From Gentiana macrophylla (lineage: Eukaryota; Streptophyta; Magnoliopsida; Gentianales; Gentianaceae): 64,000 nt of DNA. The translations under genes were made by a program, and so were the position numbers. Within the stretch, counting starts at the first letter, position 1; the number at the start of each line of letters is the position of its first letter. Positions 1 to 11,063 of this stretch are shown here, in pieces. Where the stretch lies: positions 190,349,620 to 190,413,619 of the forward strand of contig CM047805.1 in NCBI GenBank assembly GCA_026214975.1, in the 5' to 3' direction. The notes below the pieces were generated by a model. The model made no database searches. It saw nothing but the letters and a program-made list of their open reading frames with translations, and had not been told where the DNA came from.

Positions 1-189
1 GTTGATTAGCAAATTATAAACTCAGATTGTGACATCATCAAACATAATAAATTACCACAATAGGTGGTTATCCAGACTTTTTCCAGCTTGTTCAAGTTCA
101 AAGAAGGTTAGGGTTGTATGACATGGAACTAGTTGTTTGGAGAAATACTTGCATTGTGCTGATGCTGATGGTGACTTATTCGTATGCAG

Positions 190-243
190 GTGCTGTCATC
201 ATCTTATTCACGCAGCCAGTCGTCAAGAAGCAGCAGGGGTTGA
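190..243 (+). CDS. Terminal exon of an unidentified gene with an RS-rich C-terminus
   Basis: An AG acceptor (TATGCAG) ends at 189. From 190 the next 17 codons read VLSSSYSRSQSSRSSRG and then a TGA stop. The Ser/Arg-rich tail suggests a splicing-factor-like (SR) protein, but the gene starts outside the window and the reading frame rests on this one exon. Positions 1-189 would be intron. Other frames also stay open for a short distance, so the call is tentative. Confidence 0.35.
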   Translation: MLSSSYSRSQSSRSSRG

Positions 244-1206
244 AGTCGGGATAGCCAATTCAGCTGGGGTCAGTCTGAATCTTTTACTTTGGAGTTGATT
301 TGTCATTGTTGGGCAATAATGCTCATAATGCCCTGTTACGGCTGATGGGTGCTCTGCATCAACGTTTATTTGCCAAGTAAACATGATTTGACTGATTGTC
401 ATCGACTTTCAAACTATATCCTACCATTTTGTAAAGCAATATTCTCTGATGATAAGCTTTCTAAGGTTTTGATTGATTGATTGATGAAAGAGAGTTATCC
501 TTGTTAATTGTTCAAGGTGAAGAAACTCTTCTGCTGAATAGGGTATGGGTTTTTTACCGCATTTTTAAGTCGACTATTGAGTTGTTCTATTGCATCTTGT
601 TTCTTTGTTGCTTTACAAATTATTTCCACCACTTTAATTCAAAGGATTTACATACATGAATAAGCGATAGAATCGTCATCCCAAACTGGAACTCCCACCG
701 CATTGGTGGCCATCTCAACCGTTGATTCTAGTTCATCCTTTGCTAATGATGAGGGCAAATGGAAGACGAGTCTTGTTAAGTGAAGTGTAGAAAGGAGGAT
801 ACACGACGAGGGAGGGAGGGGCATTCTTTTCTTCAAAACTGGGAGGAAAGGGTTTAGTAACCAAAAGCAGTAGGAGAGCATTCTGTTTATAAGATTTTGA
901 AGCAAACAACCATATGCATCTCATGTTCCCATAATTGAAAAGATGGCTTAATACAACCAACACCATAATACGGGATACTAGGCAAAGCCAATTCCAACAT
1001 TCATAAATCAATGCAGGAACAAATGGTCAGTAAATGCATGCTCTTTGAAGGCCATCAATATTTCCTAAGCAGGGTAAACTAGTAAAATTCACTTGAAGTT
1101 CAAACAAGTCAATCAAAAGTTCATTGGTTCAAAATTTTCAACTCAAAACAAGCAATTAAAACATCCCATGAAGTCTCCAGCACATATCAAAGTAACATCC
1201 TTTAGC
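244..1206. other. No gene seen; 3' flanks of two convergent genes
   Basis: This stretch lies between the RS-rich terminal exon (plus) and the stop codon of RPL38 (minus). It probably holds both 3' UTRs. A short polypurine run (GAGGGAGGGAGGGG) lies near 809-823. No coding signal or element border was recognised. Confidence 0.5.
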
Positions 1207-2990
1207 TCAAAGATCTTGCACACTCAAGCCTGCAAGAACCAAAAAAAAATGTAAGTATATTGAAATAACAAGTAAATACTCTCATTGTCGTAGACTTGTC
1301 TTCAAATGATAGCTCGGATCCTGTGCAGTGTACAACATCGTAGCATAAAACGACGCCTTTTTGATGAACTGTGATCACAGCACGGTATTGTACACTACAG
1401 AGAATCCGAGCTTTTAACCACCCGCCCATCACAGTTGCCAGGTGTGCAACTTAGTTTTCAACTCAGAAAACCCAAAAGAAACCGAGCCATCAAATGTTTA
1501 ACCATCATACACCATTTTCAAACAGTTCATTGCAGTTTGTTCTCAAACACTTAAAACAGAGCTGTTTCCAGCTTGTACAAGATTTAAGCATATCTGATTT
1601 TGCTTGCATCAAAGAATGGCTTGACAGTTATTAGTTAAAAAGAGTTAAATGCAACAAGCTTATGATAACGGGTGTAAGGTACAGTACGGCGTCATACATT
1701 TAAGACTAAGAAGGCGTACTACACTAAATACAGTAAAAAAAAAAAAAAAGGAGGATGGTAACATGTTGGGCATAAGATATGACAAACCTGGGGGGAGAGA
1801 TTGCTTCAATTTGTCAGCCTTCTCAGAGTCGTTCACACAGAGTGTGTAAAGATACTTTGAACACCGAACCTTGAATTTAACAGCATCTTTGCTTCTCTTG
1901 ATCTTCACAGAGCGTGCATCTTTCCTTCGAGCAGTCAGAAGGAAATCCTTGATGTCATGAATTTGCTTCGGCTAAGCAGTAAGCAACAGAAAACATAAAA
2001 ACATAATTAATATCTACTACACATGTGTTGAAACACCAATAGAAAGCCCACATGCACAGAATAAGGCATTCACCATAGCAAGATTGAAGGCAAGCACAAA
2101 TAAATCCATCCATACAACATTAGACATTTTTGCAACTTTTGAAAAGGGTTCAATGGAAAACCACATTCCAGTTTCAAATGTTGTGGTAATCTGCTGGGAA
2201 AGTAAACTACCCGAACAGACTTAAGTTGTCACTGCCATTCAAGATAAGATACCTATCAAATACTTCTTTCATATATGTAAGAGTGATAAAGGCCTTGTTT
2301 ATATGTATCAGCACGAGCAAAGTCGCAAGCTTTATAGCCTGGCTGTGCTTTCAACTCGAATACGAATCCTCTACAATCCACAATACTGTGGTGTGACTTC
2401 TGGAAGCTGAAAACGATGTCGTTTTGAAGCTAGTCCTCCACAAGTCACAACACGGTGTCGTGGCTACAGAGGATCAAAACGCCTTTCAACTCGTCCACAT
2501 TCCGTTACCGAAAAACTGCAAGAGCTTCCTTAATAATTCCATGCTTATAATGCACTCCTGTACCGATCTTACTAATTACGGTAAACCTGAAGAAAGCCTA
2601 AAATAACACAATAATAGAACACATCTAGAAAGAAAAAAAAAATGAAACTATCATTGACAACTAAGCCACCAATCCCCAGCAAAGAACACAAAAAAAAAAA
2701 AAAAAAAATTTAAAAGAAAAACAGCACAGTCCAAAACCAAAAGCATATATAGTAGTTATAAACGGAAGATAATACATTAAAAACCGTAAATCAAAATTCA
2801 CATTAGGGTTCATTGGTTAAAAAAGACGAACGGAAATGAAAGAGAGGTCACAGCTAAATGGGTAGAACGCTAAAAGTTAGTGATTAGACATACAAAAAAG
2901 AAAAAAAGCTTTAAAAACAATCAACAAAGAAATTAACTGAAAAAATGATGCAATTCAAGCAAAGAACGTCGGAAGAGTAGGTAATACCAT
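1207..2990 (-). CDS. RPL38: 60S ribosomal protein L38 (eL38), three exons
   Basis: A small basic protein of the large cytosolic ribosomal subunit. On the minus strand exon 1 is only the ATG (2990-2988), followed directly by a GT donor. Exon 2 is 1971-1788 and starts [20 protein letters not shown]. Exon 3 is 1229-1207 and ends GLSVQDL and TGA. The joined frame gives 69 residues, the usual eL38 length, and runs through [40 protein letters not shown] and PGLSVQDL. All junctions are GT..AG: the second splits a Gly codon (G|GC). An ATG-only first exon is common in plant ribosomal protein genes. Asn replaces the usual Phe in TLCVFDSEK. Intron 1 is about 1.0 kb and intron 2 about 0.56 kb; each carries a foldback element. 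Confidence 0.97.
1311..1412. mobile_element. Foldback/MITE-like inverted repeat in RPL38 intron 2
   Basis: A 25-bp arm at 1311-1335 (AGCTCGGATCCTGTGCAGTG...) is matched, with a few mismatches, by the reverse complement of 1388-1412. The arms enclose a ~52-bp centre. There is no coding capacity. The target-site duplication is not clear. Confidence 0.6.
2359..2482. mobile_element. MITE with 11-bp target-site duplication in RPL38 intron 1
   Basis: A ~124-bp palindromic segment: the left arm from 2359 (AATACGAATCCTCTACAATC...) pairs with the right arm ending at 2482. The near-palindromic core AAAACGATGTCGTTTT sits close to the middle. It is flanked by a perfect 11-bp direct repeat, CTTTCAACTCG, at 2348-2358 and 2483-2493. 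A 9-11 bp duplication fits a Mutator-like (MULE) non-autonomous element. Confidence 0.65.
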
Positions 2991-3100
2991 CTTCGGAATC
3001 GGAGCAGAGGAGTACGATTAGCACTTAACCGTTCCGGTGACAAGCGAGAAGGTTCGCGGCTTTTATAACGAACAGCGGAAGAACCCTAGTCTAACATCAC
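2991..3100 (-). promoter_or_regulatory. RPL38 5' leader and proximal promoter with a telo-box
   Basis: Upstream of the ATG on the minus strand, 3082-3090 reads ACTAGGGTT, a telo-box-type motif frequent in plant ribosomal protein promoters. A second copy (AGGGTT on plus) lies in intron 1 near 2805. The transcription start was not determined. Confidence 0.4.
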
Positions 3101-4017
3101 TTCTTAGTGAAAGGTGAATCGACTCTCCATAAACGACCCGAACTAAATTTCGGATTAGTCGGACAAGTAGGTATCGGATGCTTTAAAAAAACAAAAAAAA
3201 AACAAATCAAACCGAGTATCAATTGTTTAAGTTTGTGTTCGCTACCAATGAGTTTGAACTGTTTTATTTGATAAATGAACTAAATTTATGTTTGAGTTAT
3301 GTTTATTAATCCTCTAAAAAAAAAATTATGTTTATTAATATATATTGCTTGAGATAGGGAATAATAAGAATATGAACAGAGACGATCGAGTGTGGGACAC
3401 GCTAAACTTGCTAAGAGTGCATATTCTTACGAACATATATGAACGTTTGTGAGATAATTCGTGTTTGTTCGTTTGATAAATGAGTATAAAAACATGTTTG
3501 AGTTTTGTTCAATTTGTTTAATAAACAACAAAATGAAAACATCTGGCTTAATTCAAATCTGTTAAGAACTTATTATGTTCGCTAATAACTCAATTTGTTA
3601 CAATACATGTCGTAAATTTAAAATAAAAGAAAATGTTTAAAATGCTACTGAACTATCATTAATTCGATTTTTTTAAAGTAATAAAAAGATGTTTGGTTTA
3701 AATTAACTAAGGCAATGATACACTCGATCAATAAAAAAGTGGTGGGATATGTTTTCACAATGAGGATTTCGATCACAGTCCAAGGGTTCTGCTAGTCTAT
3801 GTTATAGACATGCTCATGAATCTTCTCAAGTTCTTACTATACAAACATGTGTTGCCATGAAACAATCATTGCGGCCTTAAGCAGGATTAGGCTAGCAATA
3901 CATATATCAAGATTCGTTTCCTTTATCTACGATGTTACTTCATATCAGTTTATTGCCCTTCATGACATGATTGAGATCGTGACATAGTTATCGTATCTTT
4001 ATCTCACATTCCTATCA
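3101..4017. other. Intergenic AT-rich repeat, no gene
   Basis: The phrase TTTGATAAATGA recurs near 3268 and 3473, next to TTTGAGTT/ATGTTTGAG phrases and scattered TTTGTTCG words. This looks like a decayed dispersed repeat. No open reading frame of interest was found. Confidence 0.4.
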
Positions 4018-4541
4018 TTATAACGCCTGCACTCTGTGCAGTAGCGTTAAATAGTCGTAAATGTCCGATCAATCTCTTGACCGCCGTCCCGTTTGGTGCA
4101 AAAATTGCCAGAGTTAGCCGAAAGGCTTTATGTCTCACACTTATATGGGGTGGCGTTCTACTACTTTTTCCAATGTGGGACATTACATTCCCCCCACCTA
4201 TAAGGGGTGGCGTCTCTCGCCAGGACGAACTTAGACTGTTCTGGATCGTCCTACCAGAGAGTAACCGTCCTACCAGAGAGGTAATTGAGGCCATCCTTAC
4301 ACCGTCTTTCATGCGGTCAAATATATAGTTCCGTCGATAGTCGGCTCAAAATACCATTCAGCACGCCCGAGATCCCGGGCGAGGTAGCGCTTAAATGAGT
4401 CGTAAATGTCCGGTCAACTTGCTTGAACCGCCGTTCTCGCTTGGTCTAAAAAATTGCTTTAACCCGAGTTGACAAGACATTTATGTCTCACACTTATATG
4501 GGGGTGAGCATTCTACTACTTTTCCAATGTGGGACATTACA
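4018..4541 (-). mobile_element. TRIM-like miniature LTR retrotransposon
   Basis: Two direct ~170-185 bp repeats lie at about 4018-4187 and 4357-4541. Read on the minus strand, both begin TGTAATGTCCCACATTGG and carry TATAAG. Right after the first (minus-strand 5') repeat, 4356-4343 reads TGGTATTTTGAGCC, close to a tRNA-Met primer-binding site. Just before the second repeat there is a purine-rich tract (4201-4188, GGTGGGGGGAA). The internal part is only ~170 bp and noncoding, as in terminal-repeat retrotransposons in miniature. A possible target duplication (ATCAT/ATCAC) is weak. Confidence 0.6.
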
Positions 4542-5129
4542 ATCACGCATTCATAACACCGCTCATAAATGTCTTGCCACCTGCTGACTTGAGTTATATA
4601 ACTATATATACTCCATGTGTCATATATGATCACGTGTCCTCTCTTTTAGAAACTCTCTAATCTTAGACACAAATTAGTTTTGCTTCAACTTGAAAGTACC
4701 TAATAAATCGACTTTATTTATCTCGAATAAAATACATATTTTCCTGTTCACAAATCCTTTGATATGATTTTTTTTTAACATATATTAGACTTTCGGAACA
4801 CTTTCACAAATCACAATAGCCTTTATTTATACCTGTCTGAATACCGGTGCAACACACTTACCCTGCATCATATTAAATTAACCTTTTAAAAGTCGATTTT
4901 AAATTTAAATGTCAACTTTCCGAACGTCGAAGGTGACAATTCATCTAGTGAAAGTCGATTTCTGGCTTTTAAAAGATCGATTATATGATAGTAAATATAA
5001 TGCATCGGTACCAAATCGAATATGATAATCCGCATATTGAAAGTTGATTTTTGAATTTCAAAAAGTCGATTTTACGACTTATGAGTAGAATAGTTTTGAG
5101 GCAGCAAACGCATCCATATGTGTGTAAAA
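4542..5129. other. Intergenic, no gene; scattered AAGTCGATTTT words
   Basis: Between 4890 and 5080 the words AAAGTCGATT and AAAAGTCGATTTTA recur in both orientations at irregular spacing. This looks like a degraded repeat. No coding signal was seen. Confidence 0.35.
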
Positions 5130-5540
5130 TGAGCTGAGCCGAGCCGAGCCGATCATGAGCAGCTCGACACTCGACTCACCAAAAGCTCGCTAAAAATGAT
5201 TTAACCGAACTCGAGCCGTTCATCAAAGTTAGCGAGCCGAACTTGAACATTTGAAAGGTTGACTCGAAATGTTCTTGAATATTCTCGAGCATTTTTATGA
5301 TATATTTAAAATAAATATATATTCTTTGTATTTTTTGACGAGCTTAACTCGGGCAATTTTTATCTTAATATTATTTCGAGTTGCTCGAGCTCTAATTCGA
5401 GCTTGAAAGTGATTGAAATTTTCTCATCCATAATCGAGCCAATCTCAAGCATAATTAAAATTAAATCGAATCACATTCAAGCAAAATTTTCCTTGCTTGA
5501 ACAAACTCGAGTCGAGTTCAAAAATCAATGTTTAAAATGA
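5130..5540. repeat. Dispersed repeat rich in GAGCCGAGCC/TCGAGC words
   Basis: It starts with tandem GAGCCGAGCCGAGCC (5134-5151). Short CTCGAG/TCGAGC/AACTCG words then recur over 400 bp with AT-rich spacers. It is noncoding and resembles a family of dispersed plant repeats. Termini and class cannot be set from one copy. Confidence 0.45.
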
Positions 5541-5776
5541 TTACTCGACTTGGTAAGTAAATATTTGATTAAGCTCGGGTGTTATACCTTTAATCCCAGA
5601 TTCCCAAATCATCCCGATCATCCCAAACAAACGGGGAATCGCATTTTCTCTCCAGCCCGTTTGTCTCCTTCAATCTATCAGCAGCCGTTGTTACTAATAT
5701 GTTCACGATTCCACAAACATTGCCACCGCCGGTTTAACAGCAGGACACCTGTTCTAATCAACCACTCACGCGAAAG

Positions 5777-6038
5777 CGATGGCGGGCCCAGAAAAATTTT
5801 CCAGGTGAAGTGAGATTAAAAAAAAGTGAAAAAAATGATACCCAAGATTCAACCAAGTAACCTTAGGGTGTATATAAAGCTTATAACCAGTTGAACTAAA
5901 CACATAATTACACTAAAAACTGTTTGAAAATGTATACATACATATTTTTAATATTATTAGAGGGGAATACTAGTAACTTCGCCCGGAATATTGAGTGGGG
6001 TCCATGCACCCCCCTCTCCTATGCTGGGTCCGCCCCTG
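5777..6038. mobile_element. Short TIR element with ~9-bp target duplication
   Basis: The left end CGATGGCGGGCCCAG at 5777 is mirrored by CTGGGTCCGCCCCTG ending at 6038. The flanks are ACGCGAAAG (5768-5776) and ACGCGAGGT (6039-6047), a 7/9 match that suggests a 9-bp target-site duplication. It is 262 bp and noncoding. Removing it rejoins ...CACGCGAG|GTAATG, which resembles an exon/donor junction and may be the 5'-leader exon of the downstream PIG-C gene. Confidence 0.5.
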
Positions 6039-6047
6039 ACGCGAGGT

Positions 6048-7516
6048 AATGATAAGCTTGATCTTAGAATGGTTTGTGCTTGTGCTTATCAAATTATGCT
6101 TTGGTTGGTGCTAATTTGGAAGCATATTTTACTTCAAGCAGCAAAAATTTTTTATGCCTTTTCGATTGTTTTAGCTTGATTTTGCTTCAAGATTTTAGCT
6201 GGATTCGGCATTTGTGTTTAGAGATGCCCACGTTGATGCTTCCTCTCTTCATGAATCTCATTCATTTTAATCATCATTTTAAGCAGACACCAGTTCCTCC
6301 CCTTCACACACCCTTTCCATAGTTAGTGTATGTCTTTGATAGTTTCTTTTTGTTTTTTTTTTCTTTCCTTTTACAGAATGGAAAACTTGTCTGTTTGATG
6401 GAATGTGGAAAGGCTTTTTGATCATGATGTAGGATTTATAGGTCATTGTGTAGGCCACCATAATTAAGGGTGCAAATGTGTGTTGTATCATTTCGTTGAA
6501 AGACAAACCAGATTACGATAGTAGCATGGCTGTTTTGATTATTGGGTATTCTGCCGAGGGTAATCTTTGTTCCATTTGGTTTATTTCTTTCATTGGTGGA
6601 CTTTTTGTTATATGGGTTTATAAGTTTTCTTGGATATTGTACAGTAATTTGTTCCTTTTTTGAAAGGAAGTAATTTGTTCCTTTAGGGGTGGTATTAAAG
6701 TATTCATGTATTGGGTTGTAGAAAGGATCCATTTTTATGGCTATTGCAGCCTGTCTGAATTATGATGATGTGAGTTTGATTAGCCATACTTCTTCTTTTC
6801 CACCCGTGCACAGCCTCATCAATCAAACTTCATCCACAAAATCAGTCTACGTGTTATACTTAATATAACTCGGCACATATATAGGATCAATCTGTCGTAT
6901 TGATGTTGTCTAATTTGCAAATCTTTCTTGCTCTTACCGAATTACTATGCTCCCTCGCCCCTTTAGGCTTGTTTTTTCATCGCCTTGTCCACAGAAATTC
7001 TCTACTTCATCTGTTGTGCTGGACAGCTGGAGCAGTGATACTGCCTTTCCCTCTGTGGTTTGACCTCCATCACTCTGGTCCTCCATTTTTTGTTAAATTT
7101 TGTCCTGTTTTTCCGAGCTCATTTTACCCGATTATCAGGCGGTTAGTGTAGACAGATTGCAGGAGATAAGGCAGCAGAGACCCCAAAGGTCGATCTTTCC
7201 TCAGAGATGGATTGGCTAATATTCTTGGAGGACTTTTAATTAACATTTCAACTTAGGTACTTGTATATTACGTTTCATTAATCCTATTCCAAAGGCTTGA
7301 CCTTGCATTCTTTAAGGGCTTGTATTAGGCCCTCGGAGAAGATTAGACCTTTCCCATGAAATACTGTGATCCTTCTTTGTGTAGAAGTAAAGCTGTATCT
7401 ATCTCTGCAGTCTCTGAATTGGTTAGTATTTGTGGTCATTCTTTGTATGGCGGTGTCATTTTCATTTAGTAATCTTCCATTAGTCTATTGCAGGCGTTAA
7501 TAAATCGTATTTGCAA
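6048..7516 (+). other. Probable 5' leader/intron of the PIG-C gene; no protein gene
   Basis: No convincing coding exon was found. An acceptor (TATTGCAG) ends near 7493, 24 nt before the PIG-C start codon, so an intron in the 5' UTR is likely. Short open frames here (for example 6900-7151) show no recognisable family. Confidence 0.4.
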
Positions 7517-8428
7517 ATGGAGATCACCAAGAATGAAAGATCTTCATCATTGCAAAACAAGTGGAAGAAAATTGCGTATGGAGGTATGCAACTCGGATTT
7601 GAGGATAACTACACCGACGACTCTTTTCTTGAAGAAATGATAATGAACGCCAACGTCGTCAAAAGGGACCTCTTTAAGGTAATGCTAGATTCAGTTTCCA
7701 TCACCCAATATCTCTGTATCGTTGGTCTTGTTGTTTTAGTTTGGGTATATACTCTTAGATCCATGCTAAACGAAGATTCTTTATTGCTTCTAAACGTTAG
7801 CCTCCTCGGTTCAGGTTTCCTTGTTCTCGTCTTAACCGCAGAAACGCTCTCTTTTCAACTACTTGTCGTTTACATCCTGAAAATCTCGTTCTTTATTATC
7901 GGTTTATATATGTTATCACCGATTTACCAAACACTGACACGCTCCATAAGTTGTGATTCGATCTGGGCTCTTACAGCTTCCCTTATCATTCTCCATCTTT
8001 TCTTGCATAACTATGCAGGATCACCCGTAACTGCTGCAGCCACTCTCGAAAATCCCACCATTACAAGCAATGTATCTCTAAACGCTTCGATCGTGGCTTC
8101 ACTTTTAATCGCTTCGCGTCTCCCATCGAGTATTCATGTCTTTCATGTAGTCCTCTTTTCGTTGCAGGTTTTCTTGTTTGCTCCCTTGGTCACGTATTGC
8201 GTCAGAAAACGCTCTTTTCACTTGCACCTCTTTTTCTCGTGCTGTTTATCGGTATTGACTCTGATTTGTGTGTGTACTCTGCATAGGTTGCTGTGTGTTT
8301 TGATGGTTGTGGTTCTTGGTTTTGTTAATGTAGTATGTCCCTTTTGGCTTATAAGAATTCATGAGTATAAGTTTGAGATGAATGGTCCTTGGGATGAAGC
8401 TAAACTGTGTTTTAATATAGCAGAGTAG
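7517..8428 (+). CDS. PIGC: GPI GlcNAc-transferase subunit C (PIG-C/GPI2)
   Basis: A subunit of the ER membrane complex that moves GlcNAc from UDP-GlcNAc to phosphatidylinositol, the first step of GPI-anchor synthesis. The single-exon frame gives 303 residues with ATG at 7517; the in-frame TTG at 7511 is not needed. Family hallmarks are W+K+[17 protein letters not shown] near the N-terminus, [80 protein letters not shown] and the end [20 protein letters not shown]. About seven hydrophobic segments follow residue 65, as expected for a multipass ER protein. The frame is intact and the length is normal for a plant PIG-C. Confidence 0.95.
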   Translation: MEITKNERSSSLQNKWKKIAYGGMQLGFEDNYTDDSFLEEMIMNANVVKRDLFKVMLDSVSITQYLCIVGLVVLVWVYTLRSMLNEDSLLLLNVSLLGSGFLVLVLTAETLSFQLLVVYILKISFFIIGLYMLSPIYQTLTRSISCDSIWALTASLIILHLFLHNYAGSPVTAAATLENPTITSNVSLNASIVASLLIASRLPSSIHVFHVVLFSLQVFLFAPLVTYCVRKRSFHLHLFFSCCLSVLTLICVCTLHRLLCVLMVVVLGFVNVVCPFWLIRIHEYKFEMNGPWDEAKLCFNIAE

Positions 8429-9960
8429 CTTTCCTATTACTTTGTAATACAAATTTTGGCACTTGAAGTTGCAGATATATTTTGGCTTCTTTTGAAGCTG
8501 AAATGGATGCTTATTTGAGCACTTGCAGTAGAAAGAAGAATATTTTTTTTAATTAAGCTCTAAAAATACGATTAGCAACCACCCCACCCCACATGGCTAA
8601 AAGAGACATGGAACAAGTTCCAAGTAAAAGTGTGAGATTTGTCCAAAGTTGTAATTTCAAATTGTTTTGAAGCTTTTGGTTAGTGAAATCAGCTGCAAGA
8701 AGATCAACTAAAGCCATGGTCCCAGTTGATGCTGAGTTGAGAGTTCCTTCAACGATCAGGGCCTTCGAACTCGATTCGTTGTAAGTTTTCGATATCCCTA
8801 GGGGCTGTGCGGGAGAAAAATAGAACCATTGTTGCCACTGCTCCAGCTTTGAACTTTTTGCCTAGCCTACGTACTATATTCAAGAACAAAAAAAAAATAA
8901 TAATGCTTGAATGAATCGCCATCTTATTAGAACAAATTGTTTAGGAACATAATGGAAGTACAATACGAATCTGTGTCCTTTATTTTATTTCTCTTCCGTC
9001 CCAAAATATTAACTCATCATAGCTTTGATCTTCATAATATAAATCATTAATTAACAATGTATTTTCCTCTGTCGGAGTTACTGTTACGGGGTATTTCTTT
9101 CTTTATTTTCGTTATTTGTACTCCCTCTTATTTTCTTATCAGACTTTATTTCATCAATAGAAAATACAAAACTTCACATAATCACCCAAAGACGATTGTC
9201 CCCTGGGTGGACACAGGCGATGACAATAACGATAATGATATTAGAGATTTTTCTTTTTTCTTTTTTTTTTTTTAGAATTTTTTTTATTATAATTTTAAAA
9301 AACAACAATGGTTTTATTCCGGAAAAACGTAAAGAAAATGAAAGAAAAAGTGAATCGTCAAACAACAATGGTTTTATTCCGGGAAAAAACGATAAAAATG
9401 CTAAGACCGGTTAATAGTACTAACACAGAGATTGCAAAACATGTATAATACAAAGGTAAATAAACACAAAGAACATAAAAGAAATGCGTACATTATAACT
9501 CACATTGTTAAAAACAATATATTCTCAATATTTGCAGCAATACGAAACATGTAAAAGAAGGACAAAGCACTGTGGGGAGAAGTGTCAGCATTAAAGATTC
9601 AAATGCAGAAAACCAAATCCAATGGCATATAATAGATGGAGCATTTGAGGTTCTTCCTCTCTTTAATATTGTGGGGAAACAATATCCAGTCTCGATGTAA
9701 GACAAACAAGAAACACATTCCTCAAGATTGAGCATCTAACAGGATACCAACAAGATGCACCTACTTGAAAACCAAGCACATCCAAGCTATGTACAAAAAT
9801 CAAGCACAACAACATATCAGATATGTGTCATTCCGATTTTTAGTATTTCACATCTCTTTTGGGGTAAAGTATATATATACTCCTATTATTCTTTTCTATC
9901 TGGGACAAATTTTTTACTTCTCTGACATTAAGATTAAGATGTTGAATAAAAAATAGTAGT
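8429..9960. other. Intergenic, no gene; small direct repeat
   Basis: The 22-bp phrase AACAACAATGGTTTTATTCC.. occurs twice, at 9301 and 9361, 60 bp apart. Long T and A runs flank it. Nothing coding was recognised. Confidence 0.4.
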
Positions 9961-10150
9961 CTCAAGACATTGTCTAGTGGTAAAGAGCTTACAACTGGAT
10001 TTTAAGTTAGAGTGTGGAGGGTTGAACATCGTAAATGGGTTACTAGGTTACCTAATTAATATCTTCACTTATCATGTGGGGCAAGGAGAGTGGGGAGTCT
10101 TGTGGTTAGGGTTTAACCACAAGAAGAACTAGCTAGTACTTTATTGATGA
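9961..10150 (+). mobile_element. Possible SINE-like element (pol III boxes)
   Basis: TCTAGTGGTAAAGAGC near 9973 resembles a pol III A box. GGGTTGAACATCG near 10019 resembles a B box, about 45 nt downstream. No clear 3' tail or target duplication was identified, so this is only a candidate. Confidence 0.3.
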
Positions 10151-10292
10151 TATTCCTAGTATCATGTCTGTCGGCATATGTAACATTCCTAGTATCACAT
10201 TGACTTCATTCCAATTTGATATGTCAATGTGAAGAAGATGAAGATGAGCAAAATTTCTCATTCCCAAACTATCCAATTTGATCAAGTCAATG

Positions 10293-10355
10293 TGAAGAAG
10301 AAGAAGAAGAAGAAGAAGAAGATGAAGATGAAGATGAAGATGAAGATGAAGATGA
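10293..10355 (+). repeat. GAA / GATGAA microsatellite
   Basis: A run of GAA units (10293-10320) passes into GATGAA units (10321-10355). An upstream phrase (CCAATTTGAT.. then GTCAATGTGAAGAAG) is itself partly duplicated near 10211 and 10272. Confidence 0.8.
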
Positions 10356-10436
10356 GCAAGTGCAACACTTGCTGTTTGTCAAAAGTGATTGGATGTGAAT
10401 GACATTCACAATCTGTTTTTAACAGCCCCAAGTGAT

Positions 10437-10860
10437 TTTCCGTACATAAGATATACGGAAAAAGGGTACTTAGCTACTACGGTAAAACAACTTATGTATA
10501 TAATTATATACGAGAATTGTTTCTCGCATTGTACTTAATTCGATTTTTAAAGCAAATTCCCGCATATATTATACCCGAAAAGGCCTTTACAAGCAAATTC
10601 TTGTATAATATATACGGGAATTTGCACCTCGCCCTGTACATAGAGATTTTGACCGATATTTTCGTGAATCCGTATTTATTATATACAGGAAATTCATTGG
10701 CCGTATACATTATGTACAGAAATAACCATCTCGCCCCCATTATCTACGTACATAACACGTTATACATTATATACAGAAATAACCATCTCGCCCCCATTAT
10801 CTACATAACACATTTCCCGTTGATACTATGTATGTAAATGCAATTTTCCGTACTTACAAA
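10437..10860. repeat. Degenerate tandem repeat with CCGTATA..TATACGG hairpin cores
   Basis: Six or so units of roughly 50-57 bp each carry an AT-rich palindromic core bounded by CCGTA/TACGG-like ends, several followed by CATCTCGCCC or CACCTCGCCC. The last two units are nearly identical (10707-10761 and 10764-10818, both with AACCATCTCGCCCCCATTAT). It is noncoding; short open frames across it are by-products. Confidence 0.55.
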
Positions 10861-10861
10861 T

Positions 10862-10990
10862 GTCTTAAGAAAACTTAGTAGGGCCTGGAAAAAGTTTTCC
10901 CATTTCAACGAGTATAACAAAGATATCATACCTTACGCTTAATAATTCCCTATGCAAACTGGTAATGTATCCACAGGGTTGGATTGAAGT

Positions 10991-11063
<73 letters not shown>

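Noticed and set aside
4018..4541. Cassandra-type TRIM with 5S rRNA sequence
   Set aside because: I looked for 5S internal-promoter sequence in the repeats and did not see it, so only a generic TRIM-like call is made.
6900..7151. 83-codon plus-strand frame upstream of PIG-C
   Set aside because: It has a hydrophobic, low-information sequence, no family resemblance, and lies in the probable 5' leader/intron.
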